A stretch of DNA of 64,000 nucleotides from contig CM043949.1 of NCBI GenBank assembly GCA_014529385.2, positions 145,189,350 to 145,253,349 of the forward strand. The letters are read 5' to 3'. Shown piece by piece: positions 58,962 to 64,000 of the stretch. The stretch's first letter is position 1. Each line of letters starts with the position of its first letter. Origin of the DNA: Adiantum capillus-veneris (lineage: Eukaryota > Streptophyta > Polypodiopsida > Polypodiales > Pteridaceae). The notes beneath the pieces were generated by a model. That model saw only the letters and a list, made by a program, of their open reading frames with translations, was not told the origin of the DNA and ran no database searches. Both the position numbers and the translations under genes were made by a program.

Positions 58962-59324
58962 TTAGAAAGGAGATGTATGAATCGTCCCATGTAGCGAACC
59001 TTTTGAATGAAGGAGACTAGTTGCTGGGGAATTAGTTAAACCAAAAGGCATAACTCTATAAGCAAAACACCCCCAAGGTATTATGAAGGTAGTCTTTCTT
59101 TGGTCTTCATTTGCAATTCTGATTTGGAAGTAGCCTGAGTACCCATCACACACTGTGTACCTTTCATGACCAGCCACTTCATTTAGTATTTCATCTTGAA
59201 AAGGCAAAGGAAAATGGTCCCTTTTTGTGGCTGCGTTTAGAGGCTTGTAATCCACACATACCCTCCACTTCCCATTTTTCTTTGGTGCTACCACAACTGG
59301 AGACACCCACTCAGAATCTTCCAC
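58962..59324 (-). pseudogene. RT core of the Tat-like element with the catalytic segment deleted
   Basis: Reads SEWVSPVVVAPKKNGKWRV, CVDYKPLNAATKRDHFPLP, YTVCDGYSGYFQIRIA and FAYRVMPFGLTNSPATS; here related RTs continue for roughly 100 residues containing YxDD. Instead the next bases, in a shifted frame, read FIQKVRYMGRFIHLLSKAIY, the very end of the RT domain. The palm segment with YxDD is therefore missing. It is in frame with the gag-protease ORF upstream, separated by a TGA (59349-59351). Confidence 0.88.
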
Positions 59325-59348
59325 TGGGTAGATAAATCCTGCCTTGAG

Positions 59349-61541
59349 TCATCTTTTTACTTCTTTTAAGAGTGCATCTTGTTGCACTAGCCCTAATCTC
59401 CTTAGCCTTTGCACCACTGGTTTGGCACCTTCCTTTAATTGGATATGGTGTTGGGTTACCGTCACTCCTTTAATGTGCTCGTAATCAGTTATAAAGAGGC
59501 CAGCATGCTTCTTTAGTACCTGCAAATAGGGTTCTCTCTCTTCTTCTAGTAGGTCCTTAGCTAGCATCTCCTTTAAGCCTGTGGCTTCTTCCTTGTTTAG
59601 AGAGTCTTGACCACCTTCTCCTTCTGGGTTTCGTAGTATTATACCCATGACTTCCAAAGAGATAGCATTCTCCTCAGATGACTCATCCTCAGATGAAGAG
59701 CAGCTGCGTGTGCTCCATTCATCCATAGAAGTCTCCATCTCTAGATCTTGTTGTCTACCCTGCTTCATGTCATACACAATTTTTTGTTGCTTGCCACCTA
59801 CCTTATGATTTGGTCGCAACTCAAGGGAACCTGTCTCCCAATCTTGCCTAGCTTTCATAGCCATAAGCCAAGGTCTTCCAAGGATTAGCGGATAGCCCTC
59901 CCCCTTAGTTGGGATCACATAAGCATCAATTGAGATTGCCACACCAAAAGCTGAAACCTTCACTCCATTAACCTTTCCCACACAAGCCACCCTTACATTA
60001 TTTGCCATCTTAGCTTGTAAGGAAGTTTGCTCGTTTACTTCCAAACCCAACCTGTGCATTAAGTTCTCTGTCATAACACAAATCTCGGCTCCACCATCTA
60101 CGTACACATTGGAGACTCGCTGACTCTTAATCTCTGCATCAATGACTGGCACGATATCCTTCATGCCTCTTGCACTAATAGACCCAACTGACTTTGCCTT
60201 AGCCCTCCTGGTGCTGACCATCTTAGACCAGGTTCTACGCATCTTTGGGGAAAGGTGGAGGAGTTGCTGCCATGAAATCTTTGGTCCTTGCTTACTCACA
60301 TCTGCTACCAGGTCGTAAGGTATGGATCCTACCCCAAGTGGAAAGTCTTCTACTCCTATGTGCCTCCTTGACCTACTCTTCCTTTTCTTGTCTCCTATCA
60401 CTTGGGAGGAACCCTCATTCCCTTTATCCGGCTCTGAAGCTTCCATTTCATCAGTTCTTTGTCTCCTAACTCTCTTTATTGGCATGGCAATAGCTTCCTC
60501 CATTTTTTCTTTCCCTTTATCCTTACCATTGTCAAGACTTATGACAGAGACAGCCCTGTCCTCCCCTCCCGATGGTAGTGGAGGGATCTCTGCTGGTGCT
60601 TGTGGTGGTGGAGGAGGGGGTCTCAATATTTGGATTGGTGGAGCCACGTGTGCATTTTGTCCATTTAGTGGCCTAGCTCGAGGAGGGGTGACTTGCTGGC
60701 GAGGAGGCCGTCTTTGATTACCATTTCCTTGATAGCGTCGTGGATGGGGGCAATAATACATGCCGTGACCTACCTCTCCAGAGTTGTAGCAAATGTCCTC
60801 ACGTGCTTGACTTTGTCCTTCTTGTCTATTTCGTTCATTTCCTGGTTGGGGATCCCTTACACCTTGAACCAGATTGATGGACAGGCTCTCTAGTTTATTG
60901 GTGATTTGTTGAAGTAATTCTTGTTGAGAGGACTCTTGATCTGTTGCTCCTGTCCCTGCTACTACCCTTGCCGTAGGTTGAGCTAGCGGTCGAGGCGCCA
61001 TTCCCCCTTGTAGTTGAGCTTGGAATTTTAACTTCCTATCCTTCTCCCTTGCATAAGTCATAGCTTTATCAAAGGTATCTGGGAATTTACCTTTTACCTT
61101 TTCTCGAAGGATGGGGTAAAGCCCTGCCAGGAAATAGTCCTTCTTTAGGCATTCTGGCGCCCTTTCTCCTTCACCTAGTGATGCACACCATTTCTCTCAC
61201 AGGTTGGAAAACTTTCCTTCATAGCTTCTATAGTCATTGGGTGATGTTTGGCGTAGCTCTAACAGCTGTCTCCATATCTCCTCTGGAGGCTCATGGCGGC
61301 GAAATTCTTCGATGAAGGCCATCTTTAAGGACTCCCAGTCTCTTCTTTCTTCAGGTGCCAAAGTTTGATACCATAATTTTGCACCTTCCCTCAAGACCAA
61401 AGGAAAGGCCCTTAACTTAGTAGCTTCGTCATCCCTTCCCGATACCAGAAAGGCCATTTCCAAATTATCCAAAAAGTCTGGAGCAACCTCCCCAGGCTTA
61501 CCATATAAATTAGGGAAGGCCATAAGTGAGAGAGTAAACAA
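59349..61541 (-). pseudogene. gag-protease-RT 5' part of the Tat-like element, one TGA
   Basis: One frame from 61541 to 59349 broken by a single TGA near 61195. Gag: MAFPNLYGKPGEVAPDFLDN, RAFPLVLREGAKLWYQTLAP, MAFIEEFRRHEPPEEIWRQL; then the continuation MTYAREKDRKLKFQAQL. The zinc knuckle reads CYNSGEVGHGMYYC: the second Cys of CX2CX4HX4C is Ser. Protease has VYVDGGAEICVM and YPLILGRPWLMAM. RT entry has HIQLKEGAKPVVQRLRRLG. Basic patches (KRVRRQR, KKRKSRSRR) lie between knuckle and protease. Confidence 0.9.
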
Positions 61542-61858
61542 TTACACAAACAGCTCCAATTTATTTTAAAATAGAGTATGGTAATTACAATTTGGAGCTT
61601 TAGCACAACTTAGCTCAAAATAGGATGAAGATCGACACATCAAAGGAATGGTAATAGTCTAGTAAGGGCAGAATGACAGGATGAGGAGAGCGTAAGATTT
61701 CCCCAAGTCTCTCGGCTCCAAACAACAGGGCTATTCTTTGCTGATAAAAGATTTTTCTATCAATACAAATATTCACACGGATATGACGCACAAAATGGAA
61801 AGGAAACATGCGAGGATCATCATTCTCATTATTGGCATCCATACTTACACAAAAGAGC
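61542..61858 (-). other. spacer between extra ORF and gag
   Basis: A 75-codon minus-strand frame at 61615-61842 (MDANNENDDPRMFPFHFVRH) has no recognised motif. It may be residual coding sequence or chance. Confidence 0.4.
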
Positions 61859-62618
61859 CTAGCTTAGTTGCACCACCTTGGGACCAATGAGCCCGATCAG
61901 CCACAGAAGGTCAGCACCTCGGATCACTTCGACTCTTCCTGATGCATCTGTGAAGACGTAAGGCGTGATGGCAACACTTTGTACAATACTGAGCCTTTTA
62001 GCAAGCAACAATTGGATGCTATTACCATAATCAGCATGACGAATGAAAGTGACACCATTAATGTGCAGCACATCATCAACTAAGATAGTTTCCTTAGATT
62101 GAGATAACTTCTTGAAAATTAGTAGCAAAGGTAGGGCAGGGAGTCTTTTCACCCGGTCTCCAAAGCACTTTGGACAATATCCGAAGTGATCTTCACGCGG
62201 ACAGGAGGTTGGCTTGGGATTGGTGGTGTCTGGATTCACAAAGTGCACTGGGAGCACTCGCAGACGGGCAGAAATCTTGTAGGCAAGCCTTCGCCTCTTT
62301 GCTTCAAAAGGATTTAAGGTTGAAGTTGGTTGCTCACTAGCCTTTTTCTTGCCTGTAGTGGTCATGTAATCCCTTATTAATGAGATTAAGCCAAATGTTA
62401 CCTTACGCTTGAGCACGCGCTGCGGCCTTGGGCCACTTAGGTGTAGAGGTGATCTTCCTCCTCTTAGTCGGCTCCTCAGGAAAGAGAGGTCTGGTGATGC
62501 TTTCTCTTCCCTTAATGTGTCTCACAGTACCTTCGTGTATGTTGATGTAGAATATTTCAAGCTCGTGTGCGTTGGAGGTTTCTGGAGCACTCATAGGTTG
62601 AGAGGAGAGGTATATCAA
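61859..62618 (-). CDS. extra ORF upstream of gag, unknown function
   Basis: Two overlapping minus-strand frames: 62618-62403 (MIYLSSQPMSAPETSNAHEL, basic TKRRKITSTPKW) and 62416-61859 (185 codons). The longer one has a basic FEAKRRRLAYKISARL, a cysteine cluster SCPREDHFGYCPKCFGDRV (CX7CX2C) and an apparently folded hydrophobic C-terminus (ETILVDDVLHINGVTFIRH, DLLWLIGLIGPKVVQ). The two frames probably were one ORF. An ORF in this place is known in Ogre elements of the Tat group, where its role is unclear. I do not recognise a domain. Confidence 0.6.
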
Positions 62619-62857
62619 GCTCTTCTTCTTACTCTCCTTCGTTGGCGACGATCACGAACAAGGCATGTAGAAGAACTTACTTCTTGAATTTCAATGACAC
62701 ATCAACCTGGTAACAAGACCTCGATGAAAGCTTTTAAGGCCTCTAAAGCCTCCTCCTCTTCTGTTCTCCAATTTGCAAACTCCTCACACCATTCGTCCAT
62801 GTTGTAGATTGCACATCTTCATTGCTTGTGGACTGAAGGTCTGTGTAGCCCTCCTCA

Positions 62858-62869
62858 GTGGGGGCACCA
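62858..62869 (-). promoter_or_regulatory. primer-binding site candidate of the Tat-like element
   Basis: The minus strand reads TGGTGCCCCCAC, three bases from the LTR start at 62873. The same first nine bases occur at the corresponding place in gypsy copy 2 (45292-45305). Confidence 0.65.
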
Positions 62870-62872
62870 AAA

Positions 62873-64000
62873 TGATAGCGGGAAAAAGAGTAGTGCAATC
62901 GGGTGGCCTCTGTACTCGAGCACACTCCACAAACCACGCCTCATGCAAACAAGCAAAGAACAAAACAAAGGGGGCACCACCCTAAATTGAGAGGTTTAGG
63001 GACCTCACACATAGTGCACATAGGCAAGTGAGACTTCTGGCATTATGATGGCATCAAAACATATGGCAAAACACATAGAAACGAAGCTTAGGGACCTTAT
63101 GTAGCATATATATACACAAGACATCATCTTTACAATACAACGACATCTGATCATACATAACAAGGATATAGAGAAGCAAGCCAAGGATGGCATAATCCCT
63201 TGTCAAAAACAATCAACCCAGCAAGTAGGTATGATCCTACTAGCAACACATCAATACCTTAGAGAATGATGGCGAGGATGGTGGCCATGGAGCATGAGAG
63301 AAGACTCCTTATTTAGGTTTTAGGGCTAGTAATGTAGCATACTAGAGGGACAGAGAGAGAGGGAGAGAGAGTAGAGTTCCATCCATAGCTCCTCATTGTG
63401 AGCAATGTCGTCATAGCTTCTTTGCTTGGTGAAGTGGGTGAAGTGTTCGTTTTGAGTGAGAGAAGGCCTCCTTATATAGGTTTCTGAGAGGGTTTAGGAT
63501 TAGGGATAAACATGCTTAAATCCGCTGATTGGGGTTACTTTTTGCTTAGGGTGGTCAACAGATTGAGGTCACCTAATATGTCACCATCAAGATATTCTCT
63601 AGAGTGATGTGAGAGGGGAGGAAAAATGCTGATTTTTCTGATTCTGACACATGGGGATAAGGCCTTGACCAGCATTTAAGAGCAGGTAAGGTGGCTATTG
63701 AAACTGGAGGTTCTGCACATGTCAGGGGGGGACCTGCGGGGGGGAGGTGGCAGTTGGGTCCTCCTGAATATCAAATTCTCAAAAAATCCTCGACCATGGC
63801 TTCTTTTGACATGTGTTCTTTGAAAAAATCAGCATGTCTCTTTTCAACTCAAAAGTCTTTATCCCTGTTGACTCACCTTTACCATAAGATTTTCCCCTTT
63901 TCTCCTCCTGTAACTGCATTGTTGATGCCCAATCACTGCTTCTTGTAACAGTGATTTGTTACCTACCAAATACTTATGGTGCAGTAAAAAATATTTACCA
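62873..64000 (-). repeat. 5' LTR of the Tat-like element, cut by the window end
   Basis: Same as 55514-56626 apart from about 28 substitutions and a 14-base insertion in a gagaga tract near 63350. Promoter and polyadenylation signals cannot be placed by eye. Confidence 0.9.

Larger units (their letters stand above)
55514..64000 (-). mobile_element. Tat/Ogre-like Ty3/gypsy element nested in the previous LTR, right end outside window
   Basis: Minus-strand order from the right: 5' LTR, primer site, extra ORF, gag, zinc knuckle, protease, RT, RNase H, archaeal-type RNase H, integrase, 3' LTR. The LTRs show about 28 substitutions and one 14-base indel over ~1.1 kb (about 2.5%), so this is the youngest gypsy element here. 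The dual RNase H and an ORF ahead of gag place it in the Tat group, as in Ogre elements. RT lacks its catalytic centre (see RT feature). Confidence 0.92.

Noticed and set aside
60322-60717. 131-codon plus-strand ORF with Gly-rich tail
   Set aside because: Antisense of the Pro-rich gag linker in the Tat-like element; the Gly run is the complement of Pro codons.
1-64000. tRNA, rRNA or organellar insertion
   Set aside because: I looked for canonical tRNA arms, rRNA-like conserved blocks and plastid gene text and found none beyond the tRNA-derived SINE heads and primer sites.

Overview
This is a repeat-dominated stretch of a land-plant nuclear genome. The signs are introns with GT/AG borders, Ty1/copia and Ty3/gypsy LTR retrotransposons primed by plant-type tRNAs, L1-type LINE remnants, tRNA-derived SINE candidates, and a pentatricopeptide-repeat (PPR) pseudogene. 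The PPR wording (MYAKC, AFTYA, a CGL-type repeat end) is what I associate with ferns, so a fern is my best guess, as inference only. I see no intact host gene; every coding stretch is broken or belongs to a mobile element.

Layout. 0-11 kb: a two-exon plastid-type J-domain gene with two in-frame TAG codons (2506-3266, minus), a LINE fragment, a decayed multi-exon methyltransferase-like gene (4020-5620, plus), two SINE candidates, microsatellites, and a CACTA-ended non-autonomous transposon (9137-10475). 11.3-16.8 kb: a Ty1/copia element (minus) with near-identical LTRs of only 143 bp, an initiator-Met primer site and a frameshifted pol. 16.8-22.1 kb: a truncated LTR element with another iMet primer site, a SINE candidate, and a truncated Tat-like gypsy relic. 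22.2-34.2 kb: two ~1.6 kb arms in inverted orientation enclosing the PPR pseudogene, an unusual protein-kinase-like pseudogene, a LINE 3' end and microsatellites. 32.2-40.4 kb: several copies, in both orientations, of an uncharacterised repeat family, one interrupted by a ~1 kb foldback element carrying two GC-rich hairpins. 41.5-46.9 kb: a second copy of the Tat-like gypsy relic with its 5' LTR. 46.9 kb to the window end: a degenerate gypsy element with 1.72 kb LTRs whose RT, RNase H and pre-protease domain look like those of fungal Ty3 elements; its right LTR is interrupted by a younger Tat/Ogre-like gypsy element that runs off the window.

How parts relate. The four largest LTR elements all read on the minus strand. 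The gypsy nest gives a relative age order: outer-element LTRs differ clearly (several percent or more), inner-element LTRs by about 2.5%. The young inner element nevertheless lacks the RT catalytic YxDD segment, so it is non-autonomous now and was either mobilised by a relative or damaged after insertion. All coordinates and translations are my own reading; no database search was possible.
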